DNA of 32,910 nt from Trichococcus sp. (GCA_030153215.1 JASKKA010000019.1:1-32910), one strand, 5' to 3'; shown: positions 24,104 through 32,750, counted from the first letter of the stretch. The notes: generated by a model from the sequence alone, not told the origin. Program-made: numbers and translations.

Positions 24104-24778
24104 ATGACAACATTTACAGACATCTTAAAAAACAGTTTTTTGGAGGAAACGTCCGATTTTTCCATCGCGGCAGCTGCCGTTTCCCTGCTATCGGCCCTCT
24201 TCATCGGCCTGTTCATCTTCTTCATCTATAAAAAAACTTATGCCGGCGTTATGTATTCAAAACCCTTCAATACCTCTTTGGTGCTGCTGACGGTTCTGAC
24301 CACTTTCGTCATCTTGGCTGTGACCTCGAACGTAGTCCTTTCCCTGGGGATGGTCGGTGCTCTTTCCATCGTCCGCTTCCGTACCGCCATCAAGGAGCCT
24401 CTTGATCTGGTGTTCCTTTTCTGGTCAATCAGCGTCGGCATCATCCTGGGCGCTGGCTTGTATTCCTTGGCCTTCCTGGGCTCACTCTTCATAACAGTCA
24501 TCCTGCTCGTTCTGACAGGAAAAGTCGATTCATCGGCACCTTACATTTTGATGCTCCAGCTTGAGAATGAAAATGCCGAGTTGCAGGCAACCGAAATCAT
24601 CAAAAACCGTTTCGGAAAAGTCATCGTAAAATCCAAGAGCATCACGGACGGCCAACCGGAATTGATCTATGAAGTTAAAGTAAAAAACAACGAAACGAGC
24701 TTCATGAACGAATTGAGCGCCATCGAAGGCGTCCAGAACGCCACGTTGGTAAGCTACAACGGCAACCAAGCCGGATAA
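24104..24778 (+). CDS. DUF4956 membrane protein
   Basis: A 224-aa protein with about four membrane helices (residues ~20-45, 57-80, 83-100, 108-135) and a C-terminal soluble domain of ~90 residues that looks like a small alpha/beta fold (YILMLQLENENAELQATEIIKNRFG). The segment GMVGALSIVRFRTAIKEPLD between helices is the DUF4956 signature. The ATG at 24104 follows AGGAGGAATATTG. DUF4956 genes commonly neighbour VTC-domain genes, so a role as membrane anchor or export channel for the VTC product is a reasonable guess, but no function is proven. Confidence 0.88.
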   Translation: MTTFTDILKNSFLEETSDFSIAAAAVSLLSALFIGLFIFFIYKKTYAGVMYSKPFNTSLVLLTVLTTFVILAVTSNVVLSLGMVGALSIVRFRTAIKEPLDLVFLFWSISVGIILGAGLYSLAFLGSLFITVILLVLTGKVDSSAPYILMLQLENENAELQATEIIKNRFGKVIVKSKSITDGQPELIYEVKVKNNETSFMNELSAIEGVQNATLVSYNGNQAG

Positions 24779-24867
24779 GAAAAGCTGAACGGGTTCGTTC
24801 CGTTCTGAAACCACCTACTGACAATAAACAGGAACTAAAAAACAAAAGCGAATAGGAGAAAAAAACC

Positions 24868-26625
24868 ATGAAAAATACTATAATAAACCTAAAGAATAAA
24901 CCTCTGAATCAAATGCTCGCCTTGTCAGGCACCCTTGCCTTATTGACCGCTTGCTCGACTGAAGCAAGCACCACTACAGCATCCAGTGACGGCTCAACCA
25001 TAGAGGCTACCGTTGCATCCTCCCTCGTATCAGATTCCAGCTATTCAGAAAGCAACAGTACTGCTGTCAGTTTTTCCGATCAAGCGATCACAGTCGATGG
25101 CTCCGGTGCAACTGCAGACGGTTCGATCCTGACCATCACCCAGCCAGGTACGTATATTTTGTCCGGAACCTTGAGCGACGGACAAGTCCGTGTCGAAACA
25201 GCCGATGAAGCTGATGTCCAAATCGTTCTCGACGGGGCTACCATCACGAATTCCACAGGAGCCGCCATCTTCGTCAAGAGCGCCAACTCTGCGACCATTA
25301 CACTTGCTGAAGGAACGATCAATACGCTGAGCGACGGAGAAACCTATACCTTCGAAGACAGCGAAGATGAGCCGAACGCGACTCTGTTCAGCAAATCCGA
25401 CCTCATCCTGAACGGAACGGGAACGTTGGTCATCGATGCCAATTATGCCCATGGCATCAAAGGCAAGGATGATGTGACCATCGCAGAAGGAACCTATGAG
25501 ATCACTTCTGTCGGCGATGCCATCAAAGGTAGCGATTCGCTCTTCATCAGTTCTGGTACCTACACAATTGATGCTGGAGGCGACGGACTGCAGTCCACAA
25601 ATGAGGAGGAAGAAGGCAAAGGTACCTTGACGATCGAATCCGGAACCTTTGCAATCACTGCAGCTTCTGACGGTATCCAAGCCGCAACCGACCTGCAGAT
25701 CCTTGGAGGCGACTTCACGATCACAACCGGCGGCGGCAGTGCGAACAGCAGTACAGCGAGCGAGGCATGGGGAACTTGGGCAGCTCCTACTGAAGAAGCA
25801 ACCACTACCACTGAGGAAACAACCAGTGCCAAAGGGTTGAAAGCGACAGGTTCAATAGCGATTTCCGGCGGTACTTTCTTATTGGACACATCCGATGATT
25901 CCATCCATACGAATGATACGATCCAAATCACAGGCGGCGACTTTACAATCGCATCAGGGGACGATGGTATAGATGACGGCCTCAATGCTGCAGGTGGAAA
26001 CGATGCGTCAGCCGTGAGCGGACGCCCTGGCGAAAACACCTTTTCTTCCACTGCTGAAGGTGCAGGACTCGTGACCATCAACGGCGGTACACTGGTCGTG
26101 AATGCGAGCGGTGACGGCCTCGACAGCAACGGAAGCATCGAAATGAACGATGGCACTGTAATCGTCAACGGCCCGACCGACAGTATGAACGGAACTTTGG
26201 ATTACGACAGCACCTTCAACATCAATGGCGGCACCCTGATTGGGGTCGGCAGCTCCGGAATGGCGATGACTCCTTCTTCAAGCTCCGCACAAAGCTTCCT
26301 GTTCACTTCTTCGCTTCCGCTGTCGGCGGATGAGGCCATCCAGATCACAGGTCCAGATGGAGAAGTAATCCTGACCTTTGAAGCCTCGACAACCGCCCAA
26401 TCCCTAGTATTCTCCAGCCCTGACTTGGTCAACGGCTCTGCGTACACGATCACGACCGGCGGCACGGTTTCCGGCGACTCCACTACCGGCATTTATGAAG
26501 ATTCGTCCTTCAGCGGCGGATCCTCCACCTTTGAAATCAGCGCAACGACTGAAGCGAGCGGCGGACAGATGGGCGGATCCATAGGCGGTAATTCCATGCC
26601 CGTATCCGGTGCATCCGTAAAATAA
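24868..26625 (+). CDS. DUF4353 (Cthe_2159-like) carbohydrate-binding beta-helix lipoprotein
   Basis: A 585-aa surface lipoprotein: lipobox LLTAC at about residues 25-29, then a Ser/Thr-rich linker. The main part has repeating beta-helix rungs such as ITGGDFTIASGDDGIDDG, ISGGTFLLDTSDDSIHTND and NASGDGLDSNG, whose clustered Asp/Asn would bind calcium. This is the pattern of Cthe_2159, a cellulose/acidic-sugar-binding protein of Clostridium thermocellum. The last ~170 residues form a beta-rich domain ending in a Gly/Ser-rich tail. The ATG at 24868 has AGGAG upstream. Together with the VTC and DUF4956 genes it suggests a surface polymer system; the ligand is unknown. Confidence 0.85.
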   Translation: MKNTIINLKNKPLNQMLALSGTLALLTACSTEASTTTASSDGSTIEATVASSLVSDSSYSESNSTAVSFSDQAITVDGSGATADGSILTITQPGTYILSGTLSDGQVRVETADEADVQIVLDGATITNSTGAAIFVKSANSATITLAEGTINTLSDGETYTFEDSEDEPNATLFSKSDLILNGTGTLVIDANYAHGIKGKDDVTIAEGTYEITSVGDAIKGSDSLFISSGTYTIDAGGDGLQSTNEEEEGKGTLTIESGTFAITAASDGIQAATDLQILGGDFTITTGGGSANSSTASEAWGTWAAPTEEATTTTEETTSAKGLKATGSIAISGGTFLLDTSDDSIHTNDTIQITGGDFTIASGDDGIDDGLNAAGGNDASAVSGRPGENTFSSTAEGAGLVTINGGTLVVNASGDGLDSNGSIEMNDGTVIVNGPTDSMNGTLDYDSTFNINGGTLIGVGSSGMAMTPSSSSAQSFLFTSSLPLSADEAIQITGPDGEVILTFEASTTAQSLVFSSPDLVNGSAYTITTGGTVSGDSTTGIYEDSSFSGGSSTFEISATTEASGGQMGGSIGGNSMPVSGASVK

Positions 26626-26670
26626 GGCACAGCTCAACACCATTCATTAGCGATAAACGAGGGATTTGAA

Positions 26671-27645
26671 ATGAAAAAAAGAAAAAAATTGAAGAAAAAA
26701 TATGCGCTTTTCCTGTCCACCCTTTTCCTTGTAGGCTGCGTCACACTCCTTCTGTGGGACTTAGGCAATTCCCAAGAAGGAGAAAGTTCCGCATCTGCGC
26801 AGACATTGATGACAGATGTCGCAAACCCGCTTGATGAAGAAGTTCAGGGAGTAGTAGATCAGGATAGTCTGGCTGAAGCCAATGCGATTCTCCAGAGCAG
26901 TACGATTTTATCCGAATCCGGCGAAGACTTAGCGGCAGATGTGGCAGAGCTGAACACAGCTTATCCTGATCAGCTTGGTTTTGTCCTCATCAACGAGCAG
27001 ACTGGAGAAACCATTACGACCAATGAATCACGCGTCTTCACCAGCGCAAGCCTCTACAAACTATTTTTGACGTATGCCATCCTCACGCAAGTCGATGCCG
27101 GCAGTCTCTCATTGGAAGATCAAATGGCTGACGGTGCAACCATAGATGCTTATCTGACCAGCACCATCACCGTTTCGGCAAATGAAACGGCCAAAGAACT
27201 CGCCTATTTGATTGGATGGGAAAACATCGAAACCTTCATCCATGATCAGGGATTCGTCTCAACGAGTTTTAACCCTTACTTGGAATCCGACGGCGTTTAT
27301 TACAACGGCGATTTGGAGACAACCCCCGCCGAAGTGGCCTTCTTGTTGGAACGCCTGTTGGATGGCGAATTACTCTCAGAATCCAGCACCGCTTACTTTC
27401 TGGGACTGTTGGGCGATCAGCAACTTGTCTATGCATTGAACACAGGACTGAATGATGAAGTAAGCTTTGCCCATAAAACCGGCTTGTTGACTGACGTATC
27501 CCATGATGCGGGCATCCTGTCGATGGACGGCCAGAATTATATCGTGGCCGTCTTGACGGATGGCTGGCAGGACGCAACCGATGACGCCACACCAGTCTTC
27601 GAAGCAGTCGGATCAGCTGTTATGACCTATTTGTACGCACAATAA
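26671..27645 (+). CDS. Class A beta-lactamase-like serine hydrolase, membrane-anchored
   Basis: A 324-aa protein with a very basic N-terminus (MKKRKKLKKK) and one hydrophobic segment at residues ~11-30; a Cys at 23 is inside the segment, so an uncleaved anchor is more likely than a lipoprotein. A linker of ~70 residues precedes the catalytic domain with Ser127-x-x-Lys130 (SLYK), Ser169-Ala-Asn171 and Lys269-Thr-Gly271 (KTG), the three motifs of the penicilloyl-serine transferase fold. A class A Glu166-type ENxxN motif was not recognised, so D,D-carboxypeptidase or esterase-like activity is as likely as beta-lactamase. GAGGGATTTGA precedes ATG 26671, and it closes the VTC operon. Confidence 0.85.
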   Translation: MKKRKKLKKKYALFLSTLFLVGCVTLLLWDLGNSQEGESSASAQTLMTDVANPLDEEVQGVVDQDSLAEANAILQSSTILSESGEDLAADVAELNTAYPDQLGFVLINEQTGETITTNESRVFTSASLYKLFLTYAILTQVDAGSLSLEDQMADGATIDAYLTSTITVSANETAKELAYLIGWENIETFIHDQGFVSTSFNPYLESDGVYYNGDLETTPAEVAFLLERLLDGELLSESSTAYFLGLLGDQQLVYALNTGLNDEVSFAHKTGLLTDVSHDAGILSMDGQNYIVAVLTDGWQDATDDATPVFEAVGSAVMTYLYAQ

Positions 27646-27648
27646 GGC

Positions 27649-27692
27649 ACAGGAAGTGCTGCCTCTAGCCGAGACAGCACTTCCTGTTTTTG
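27649..27692 (+). terminator. Terminator of the VTC operon
   Basis: ACAGGAAGTGCTG (27649-27661) pairs with CAGCACTTCCTGT (27675-27687), followed by T residues. No comparable terminator is seen inside the four-gene block. Confidence 0.92.
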
Positions 27693-27739
27693 TTCATCCG
27701 ACACAGCTTCAGCCTCTCTGCCAGTTGGTGGTGACCGCT

Positions 27740-27846
27740 CGTCGGAGGACAGCGCCGGAATCCGTCCGCAGCTCCGGCGGGGCTCCACTCGCCGTAGGAC
27801 ACCGGTAAATTTAGGCTTGTTCTCCGGCGAAGCCTCCGTTAACCGG
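27740..27846. repeat. Dispersed GC-rich intergenic repeat, copy B, with nested inverted repeats
   Basis: GCAGCTCCGG (27768) and CTCGCCGTA (27788) match copy A with identical spacing. Downstream ACCGGTAA..AGGCTT and AAGCCT..TTAACCGG form nested arms across 27801-27846. The remainder of the ~400-base gap shows no gene. Confidence 0.55.
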
Positions 27847-28043
27847 AATTCGCGGAAATACCCGTTACTTTCAGTGGTTTTATCCGTGATTCAGCAATGT
27901 ATCAAAGCAGCAAAAGGCTTATCGTTGGCAATCGTTCCGGATTTGCGGTAAGGTATAGAGGTACTATCCATTTGCTGACGTTATATTATTTATAGCCAGC
28001 TCAAATCCAAGGCAGTACAAGTAACCTTTCAGGAGGAAAACAC

Positions 28044-28640
28044 ATGAAATTACAAGTAGAGAAACGCGAAAAAGTTGGGACATCTGCAGCGAAGCGTGCA
28101 CGCATGGACAAGAAACTCACTGCAGTCATCTATGGTAAAGATTTTGAAGCCACTCCAGTATTACTTGACGCAAAAGATTTTGACGAGGTGCTCAAGCAAC
28201 TAGGCAAAAACGCGATATTCGAAGTCAGCCTATCCGGCGGGAAAACGACGCAAGTCATCGTCAAGGACATCCAACAGGCTTCCCTGAAGAACCAGATCCA
28301 AAACGTGGCATTGCAAGTGATCACAAAAGGTCAAAAATTGACGATGACAGTTCCGATTCACTTAGTCGGCAGCGAAGACGTCAAAGAAGGTGTCTTGACC
28401 CAAACTTTGAACGAATTGGAAATTGAAACCGATGCGACGCACGTTCCAACCGAATTCCAAATCGCTGTGAATGAAATGACCATTGGTGATACGCTAGCGG
28501 TTGCCGATATCAAAGTCGATGCCGGTGTTTCGGTCCTTACGGATCCAGAAGCAGCAGTCGTCATCTTAGCAGCACCTGCTGCAGAAATAGCAAAAGAGGA
28601 AGAAGCTCCAACCGAAGAAGCTGAAAAAGTCACTGAGTAA
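28044..28640 (+). CDS. rplY: 50S ribosomal protein L25/general stress protein Ctc
   Basis: A 198-aa member of the long L25/TL5/CTC family that binds 5S rRNA. The N-terminal L25 domain starts KLQVEKREKVGTSAAKRAR and includes VIYGKDFEATPVLLDAKDF; the C-terminal beta domain (PIHLVGSEDVKEGVLTQTLNELEIE) is that of TL5/CTC. It ends in an acidic Glu/Ala tail (EEEAPTEEAEKVTE). AGGAGGAAAA precedes the ATG. It is monocistronic with its own terminator. The gene is also called ctc in Bacillus; stress control cannot be seen here. Confidence 0.93.
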   Translation: MKLQVEKREKVGTSAAKRARMDKKLTAVIYGKDFEATPVLLDAKDFDEVLKQLGKNAIFEVSLSGGKTTQVIVKDIQQASLKNQIQNVALQVITKGQKLTMTVPIHLVGSEDVKEGVLTQTLNELEIETDATHVPTEFQIAVNEMTIGDTLAVADIKVDAGVSVLTDPEAAVVILAAPAAEIAKEEEAPTEEAEKVTE

Positions 28641-28722
28641 TTTTTAAATCAGCTAAGCTTAAAACCTTGATTGGCACTCTTGCAGGTTTCATCAAGTTTA
28701 GACTTACCTACACAACAAAACA

Positions 28723-28764
28723 AAAAAAGTTTCGGTTTTGAACGTCAAAAACCGAAACTTTTTT
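28723..28764. terminator. Terminator after L25 gene
   Basis: AAAAAAGTTTCGGTTTT pairs with AAAACCGAAACTTTTTT around a short loop; usable on both strands between converging genes. Confidence 0.92.
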
Positions 28765-28821
28765 GTTTACAAAATAACTATCTGAACCCTGCTGCTTAGA
28801 AATCTTCAAAGCAGTAAATGA

Positions 28822-29316
28822 CTATAACCCGTGGCTTTTTTCCAAGTAGTTTTCCAGGAAGCGTTGAGCCAAACTGTCTTTTTTGATGTTAGCCTGCGCA
28901 GCTTCGATGGAAAACCATTCCGCCTGATCCACTTCATCCGTCATGCCAGCGAGGCACTCGCTCGCGACGATGCAGGAAAAATTCAGCATCAGCGTATTAC
29001 TTCCTTCGAAATATTCACTTTTATTGTAGCGCAATCCAACTGTTTGCAGCCCGAGCTCTTCGGCGATTTCACGAGCGGCTGCCTGTTCTGCGTCTTCACC
29101 TTTGTTGACGTATCCCGCACAGAGAATATAATCCGTTCTGCCATATTGCTTGATCAACAAAATTTTGTTTTGCTCCTTGTTCAATATGACCATGCTTACT
29201 GCCGTGTTGAACACTGGGAATCGATACCCCTCACAACTATTGCAATAAGGGATATTTCCTTCATTTTCCAGATGTTTCGCTTCCAGTTCTGTTCCGCATT
29301 CCATGCAATAATTCAT
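28822..29316 (-). CDS. Nudix hydrolase with N-terminal zinc ribbon
   Basis: A 164-aa nucleoside-diphosphate-linked hydrolase. A zinc ribbon with Cys4, Cys7, Cys24 and Cys27 (CMECG, YCNSC) comes first, then the Nudix domain with a complete box, GYVNKGEDAEQAAAREIAEELGL (G-x5-E-x7-REUxEExGU). This arrangement recalls a shortened NudC (NADH/NAD-cap pyrophosphatase), but the substrate is not certain. The ATG at 29316 with AAGGGG upstream is preferred; the frame stays open another 81 bases without a better site. It converges on the L25 gene. Confidence 0.88.
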   Translation of the reverse strand: MNYCMECGTELEAKHLENEGNIPYCNSCEGYRFPVFNTAVSMVILNKEQNKILLIKQYGRTDYILCAGYVNKGEDAEQAAAREIAEELGLQTVGLRYNKSEYFEGSNTLMLNFSCIVASECLAGMTDEVDQAEWFSIEAAQANIKKDSLAQRFLENYLEKSHGL

Positions 29317-29450
29317 CTGTTTAGTACCCCTTATTAAGATTCTGATTCCGTTCACTTCCGTCAAAGCTGTTACCCCACTGCAAAACTCATAGGACAATAT
29401 GGAATATTATAGCACGCCATCTTTATCTTTCATGCTGATTGGACAAAAAT

Positions 29451-29496
29451 AACCCGAATAGTGAACATCCGAAAAAAAATGCTAGCCATTCGGGTT
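29451..29496 (-). terminator. Hairpin after the SRPBCC-like gene
   Basis: AACCCGAAT (29451-29459) pairs with ATTCGGGTT (29488-29496), with an unusually long loop holding an A/T tract; in minus sense ATTTTTG follows. Confidence 0.5.
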
Positions 29497-29524
29497 TGAT
29501 TCATCAGTGATAGCTTGTCTCTTT

Positions 29525-29902
29525 TTACTGCGCTGATTCACAGATGGCTTTGATGTTTTCCAGTGTATGCTGGGTTGAGTTTTCTTCCATCTTATCCGTT
29601 ACGAGTTTGTCGAGGATTTTCGTGAATAAGGTTTCAGGCGGGACGCTGTCGATATCAAACGTCAACTCCGTTCCGTTATCTTTGGCGACGTAGCGGCTGG
29701 TTTGCTCGGTCGGAAAACTCCCGGTGATGTTCCCTTTCCAGATTGCGCCCTCATCTGTTAGCTGGCTCTCCGTTACTTCGATGATGATTGGGAAATGGAT
29801 TCCCATCATGGAATAGCTCGATTTGACGATGGTGCCCACCTCACCTTTTCCGCTGACGCTTTCCGGTTCGGAAATTCGGACACTTTTCCTGTTCGTCTTC
29901 AT
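29525..29902 (-). CDS. SRPBCC-like protein, apparently shortened
   Basis: A 125-aa protein whose middle and end resemble SRPBCC/START-like ligand-binding proteins: GKGEVGTIVKSSYSMMGIHFPIIIEVTE, GTELTFDIDSVP and a long C-terminal helix KLVTDKMEENSTQHTLENIKAICES. The normal N-terminal strand-helix (about 25-30 residues between the first strand and GxGxVG) seems missing, since MKTNRKSVRI runs straight into SEPESVSGKGEVG. That suggests an internal deletion or a divergent member. The ATG at 29902 has AGGAG only four to five bases away, which is tight. A GC-rich repeat-like segment lies just upstream. Function unknown. Confidence 0.6.
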   Translation of the reverse strand: MKTNRKSVRISEPESVSGKGEVGTIVKSSYSMMGIHFPIIIEVTESQLTDEGAIWKGNITGSFPTEQTSRYVAKDNGTELTFDIDSVPPETLFTKILDKLVTDKMEENSTQHTLENIKAICESAQ

Positions 29903-29910
29903 TATACTCC

Positions 29911-29955
29911 TGTGTTCGCAGCTTTTGTCCGATGAACGCACTCTACGCCGGAGAT
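29911..29955. repeat. Possible dispersed repeat, copy D (weak)
   Basis: GTTCGCAGC, TCCG and CTCTACGCCGGAG occur in the same order as in copies A-C, but spacing and identity are looser. Confidence 0.3.
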
Positions 29956-29971
29956 ACCGCTATTTCTTCAG

Positions 29972-30023
29972 GCAAAAAGTCGGTGACTCAATCAAAAAAC
30001 GATTGAGTCACCGACTTTTTTGC
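29972..30023. terminator. Strong terminator after the feo operon
   Basis: GCAAAAAGTCGGTGACTCAATC (arms at 29972-29993 and 30001-30023) forms a near-perfect 22-bp stem with a 7-base loop and T tract, directly after the feo-associated small gene on the minus strand. Confidence 0.92.
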
Positions 30024-30031
30024 TGCTCCTA

Positions 30032-30295
30032 TTAGTCTTTGATGATTTGGGAGGTCGGGCAGTGCTTTTCTGCCGTCGCGCCCTCTTTCACAACACCAAA
30101 TTGCACCATCAATGCTGTACCGGCAATACAATCAGCCTCCGCTTCTACCGAAGCAGGCTCATTCATCGGACAAACCGTTACAGTGCAGGCGTTGCATTTT
30201 TTTCTTCCGCTCGCAATCAAACGGATCTGGCGGAATAAGATGTAACCCATCAGGCTCATAAACAACAACAAAACGATCCAAGATTGCATATTCAT
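30032..30295 (-). CDS. FeoB-associated Cys-rich membrane protein
   Basis: An 87-aa small membrane protein: one helix (SWIVLLLFMSLMGYILFRQI, residues ~5-24), then a basic/Cys-rich segment KKCNACTVTVCPM with three closely spaced cysteines, and a tail with two more (DCIAG, KHCPTS). Small Cys-rich proteins of this type follow feoB in many Bacillota and are thought to help iron transport, possibly by binding Fe(II) or stabilising FeoB. It is longer than the usual ~50-60 aa. GGAGG precedes ATG 30295, 18 bases after feoB. Confidence 0.75.
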   Translation of the reverse strand: MNMQSWIVLLLFMSLMGYILFRQIRLIASGRKKCNACTVTVCPMNEPASVEAEADCIAGTALMVQFGVVKEGATAEKHCPTSQIIKD

Positions 30296-30313
30296 CACTT
30301 ACTCCTCCTCTCC

Positions 30314-32446
30314 CTATTTGATCATCGGCTTCGCCAAACTGCCCCACATCGGTGAAGCTGTTTTAGGCGCGGGCCTTACAACCAGGAACACCAATATCGC
30401 CGCTACTGCAGAAGCTATGCTGGCTCCTGCTCCGAAAGGCGTACCCAACACGATTACTGAGCCAAGCTGGTTGATGATGAAGGCCAAAACATAAGCCAAA
30501 GTCGTCTGATACAAGACACCGAAAAGCGTCCATTTGGCGCTGCCGAATTCAGTGCGCATCGCTCCGACAGCCGCGAAACAAGGCATACAGATCATATTGA
30601 AGACGAGGAACGCTACCGCACTGACCGGATTGAACAGCGTACTGAACGCGGCGGCCACCTCGGTTTCCGAACCGGTCGCCCCCATCAGGACACCAAATGT
30701 GCCTACAACATTTTCCTTTGCGATCAGCCCTTGGATGGTCGCAACTGTCGCTTGCCAGGACCCGAAGCCCAAGGGTGCGAAGAAAACAGCAACCACACCG
30801 CCGATCTGAGCCAAGATGCTTTGATCGCTTTCGGCAGTCATCCGCAGCTGCCAATTGAAAGAAGATAAAAACCAGATGAAACTAGAGCTGAGGAAAATGA
30901 CAGTCCCCGCATTTTTCACGAAAGCCATGCAGCGGGTGGCAACCGCGCGGAAAATACTTTTCCACTGTGGCCAGTGATACATGGGTAATTCCATGACGAA
31001 TGGCGATGCTTCCCCGGAAAAAATGGCTGTTTTACGCAGCAGCACGCCGGAAAAGATGACCGTCGCAATCCCCAACAGGTACATCGACAAAGCAACCCAA
31101 GATGCGCCGCCAAAGATGGCATTGGCGATCAGGGCGATGACCGGCAGTTTCGCTCCACACGGGATGAAAGAAGTTGTCAGGATCGTCATGCGGCGGTCCT
31201 GCAGATTCTCGATCGTCCGGGAAGCCTGGATGCCCGGGACCGAACAGCCGGAACCGATCAGCAACGGAATGAACGATTTACCCGACAAGCCGAAGCCGCG
31301 GAAAACCCTGTCCATCACGAAGGCGACCCGGGCCATGTATCCGCTGTCCTCCAACAAGGTCAAGCAGAGGAACAAAGCGGCCATTTGCGGCAAGAAGCCC
31401 AACACTGCCCCAACCCCTCCGATGGCGCCATCGATCACAAGGCTGCTGACTGCAGGATGGATATCGATGCTGTCGAAGAAACTTTGAACGGCTCCTGGCA
31501 CAATGCTCCCGAACAACACATCGTTGACCCAATCGGTCCCCCAAGTCCCTACCGTCGTGATGGCGAAGTAGTAGACTGCATACATGATCAGGACAAAAAT
31601 CGGTAGCCCAAGCCAACGGTTCGTTACGATGTGATCGATCAGCACCGAGAAAGACGCTTTGTCGCTATTCTTCACGAGCACTTGCCGGGTAATTTTTGTA
31701 ACGAATTTATAGCGTTCATTGATCAAGATCGCTTCGGAATCGTCGTCCAATTCCGTTTCATAACGGCTGAGCAGCCCTTCTATGACAGCCAGTCCTTCCT
31801 CAGAAACCGCAAGCTTTCCGCTCGTTTGTCCGTCCCTTTCGAAAAGCCTGATGCTGTAATAGCACCGCAATTTTTTCGGAACCAATGGCGCAATAATCTC
31901 TTCGATCGTATCAAGGATGCTTTCCACGACGATACTGTACGTAATCGGTTCTACTACAGATGTAGGTTCAGCGATGGCCTTGAACAACTCTTCCAATCCG
32001 CTTTCCTTCAGAGCCGAAATCGTCACGAACGGCATACCGAACGCGCGCGACAAGCCAGCAACGTCCAGTCGATCGCCCCTTTTTTCGACGATGTCCATCA
32101 TGTTCAGGACGACCACGATCGGCAGGTGCAATTCCATCAATTGGGTCGTCAGGTAAAGGTTCCGCTCCAGGTTGGAGGCATCGACGATATTGATGATCAG
32201 ATCTGGCGCATCCAGCGTCAGATAATCGCGCGTGACGATTTCCTCAATTGTATAAGGGGATAACGAATAGATGCCGGGCAGATCGATGACCTGTGTCTCG
32301 CCGTCATGCAGCAAAGTCCCGGCCTTCTGTTCGACTGTCACCCCAGGCCAGTTGCCGACACGTTGGGTGGAACCTGTCAAATGGTTGAATAAGGTCGTTT
32401 TCCCGCTGTTGGGATTTCCGACCAGTGCTATGGTTTTCCCCATCAT
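30314..32446 (-). CDS. feoB: Ferrous iron transporter FeoB
   Basis: A 710-aa inner-membrane Fe(II) importer. The N-terminal G-protein domain has G1 GNPNSGKTT at residues 10-18, G2 region GNWPGVTVE, G3 DLPGIYSL and G4 NMMD, followed by the helical GDI-like domain. The membrane part has two Gate domains, with CSVPGIQASRTIE and FIPCGAKLPVIALI typical of FeoB, and a C-terminal helix bundle (VSAVAFLVFNMICMPCFAAVGAM). The ATG at 32446 follows GGGGAGG and overlaps the feoA stop (ATGA). Full length is normal for Gram-positive FeoB. Confidence 0.97.
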   Translation of the reverse strand: MMGKTIALVGNPNSGKTTLFNHLTGSTQRVGNWPGVTVEQKAGTLLHDGETQVIDLPGIYSLSPYTIEEIVTRDYLTLDAPDLIINIVDASNLERNLYLTTQLMELHLPIVVVLNMMDIVEKRGDRLDVAGLSRAFGMPFVTISALKESGLEELFKAIAEPTSVVEPITYSIVVESILDTIEEIIAPLVPKKLRCYYSIRLFERDGQTSGKLAVSEEGLAVIEGLLSRYETELDDDSEAILINERYKFVTKITRQVLVKNSDKASFSVLIDHIVTNRWLGLPIFVLIMYAVYYFAITTVGTWGTDWVNDVLFGSIVPGAVQSFFDSIDIHPAVSSLVIDGAIGGVGAVLGFLPQMAALFLCLTLLEDSGYMARVAFVMDRVFRGFGLSGKSFIPLLIGSGCSVPGIQASRTIENLQDRRMTILTTSFIPCGAKLPVIALIANAIFGGASWVALSMYLLGIATVIFSGVLLRKTAIFSGEASPFVMELPMYHWPQWKSIFRAVATRCMAFVKNAGTVIFLSSSFIWFLSSFNWQLRMTAESDQSILAQIGGVVAVFFAPLGFGSWQATVATIQGLIAKENVVGTFGVLMGATGSETEVAAAFSTLFNPVSAVAFLVFNMICMPCFAAVGAMRTEFGSAKWTLFGVLYQTTLAYVLAFIINQLGSVIVLGTPFGAGASIASAVAAILVFLVVRPAPKTASPMWGSLAKPMIK

Positions 32447-32679
32447 TTTTCCTCCCCGAACGTAACTTCGATCATCTCGGCATCTTTTTTGCGTATCGAT
32501 AATTCATATCCACGCACCATCACTTGGATAGGATCTCCCAATGGAGCGACTTTTCTGACATAAATGGCAGTGCCTTTCGTGATTCCCATGTCCATCAGCC
32601 TTCTGCGGGTAGCACCTTGGCCTGTTATTTTGTTCACAATTGCCGATACACCGATCGGCAAATCCCTTACATTCGTCAA
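32443..32679 (-). CDS. feoA: Ferrous iron transport protein FeoA
   Basis: A 78-aa SH3-like cytosolic protein that supports FeoB. LPIGVSAIVNKITGQGATRRRLMDMGI is the typical FeoA N-terminal half, and VMVRGYELSIRKKDAEMIEV the end. I prefer TTG at 32679, which has GGAGGGG eight bases upstream, over the ATG at 32694, whose upstream AAGGA touches the start codon. The stop overlaps feoB, so translation is probably coupled. First gene of the feoA-feoB-small protein operon. Confidence 0.93.
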   Translation of the reverse strand: MTNVRDLPIGVSAIVNKITGQGATRRRLMDMGITKGTAIYVRKVAPLGDPIQVMVRGYELSIRKKDAEMIEVTFGEEK

Positions 32680-32726
32680 AATCGTCCCCTCCATTCCTTC
32701 AGATTCAGTAATTTCCCACCACTAAT

Positions 32727-32741
32727 TGAGAACCATTCTCA
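32727..32741. promoter_or_regulatory. Fur-box-like operator
   Basis: TGAGAACCATTCTCA is an inverted repeat in AATTGAGAACCATTCTCATT, close to the AATGAGAATNATTCTCATT Fur consensus. It sits at the predicted transcription start of feoA. Confidence 0.7.
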
Positions 32742-32750
32742 TTAAGTCAT

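Noticed and set aside
26671..27645. Calling the serine hydrolase a genuine antibiotic beta-lactamase
   Set aside because: SxxK, SxN and KTG are present, but no class A ENxxN motif was found, and the operon context points to an envelope role.
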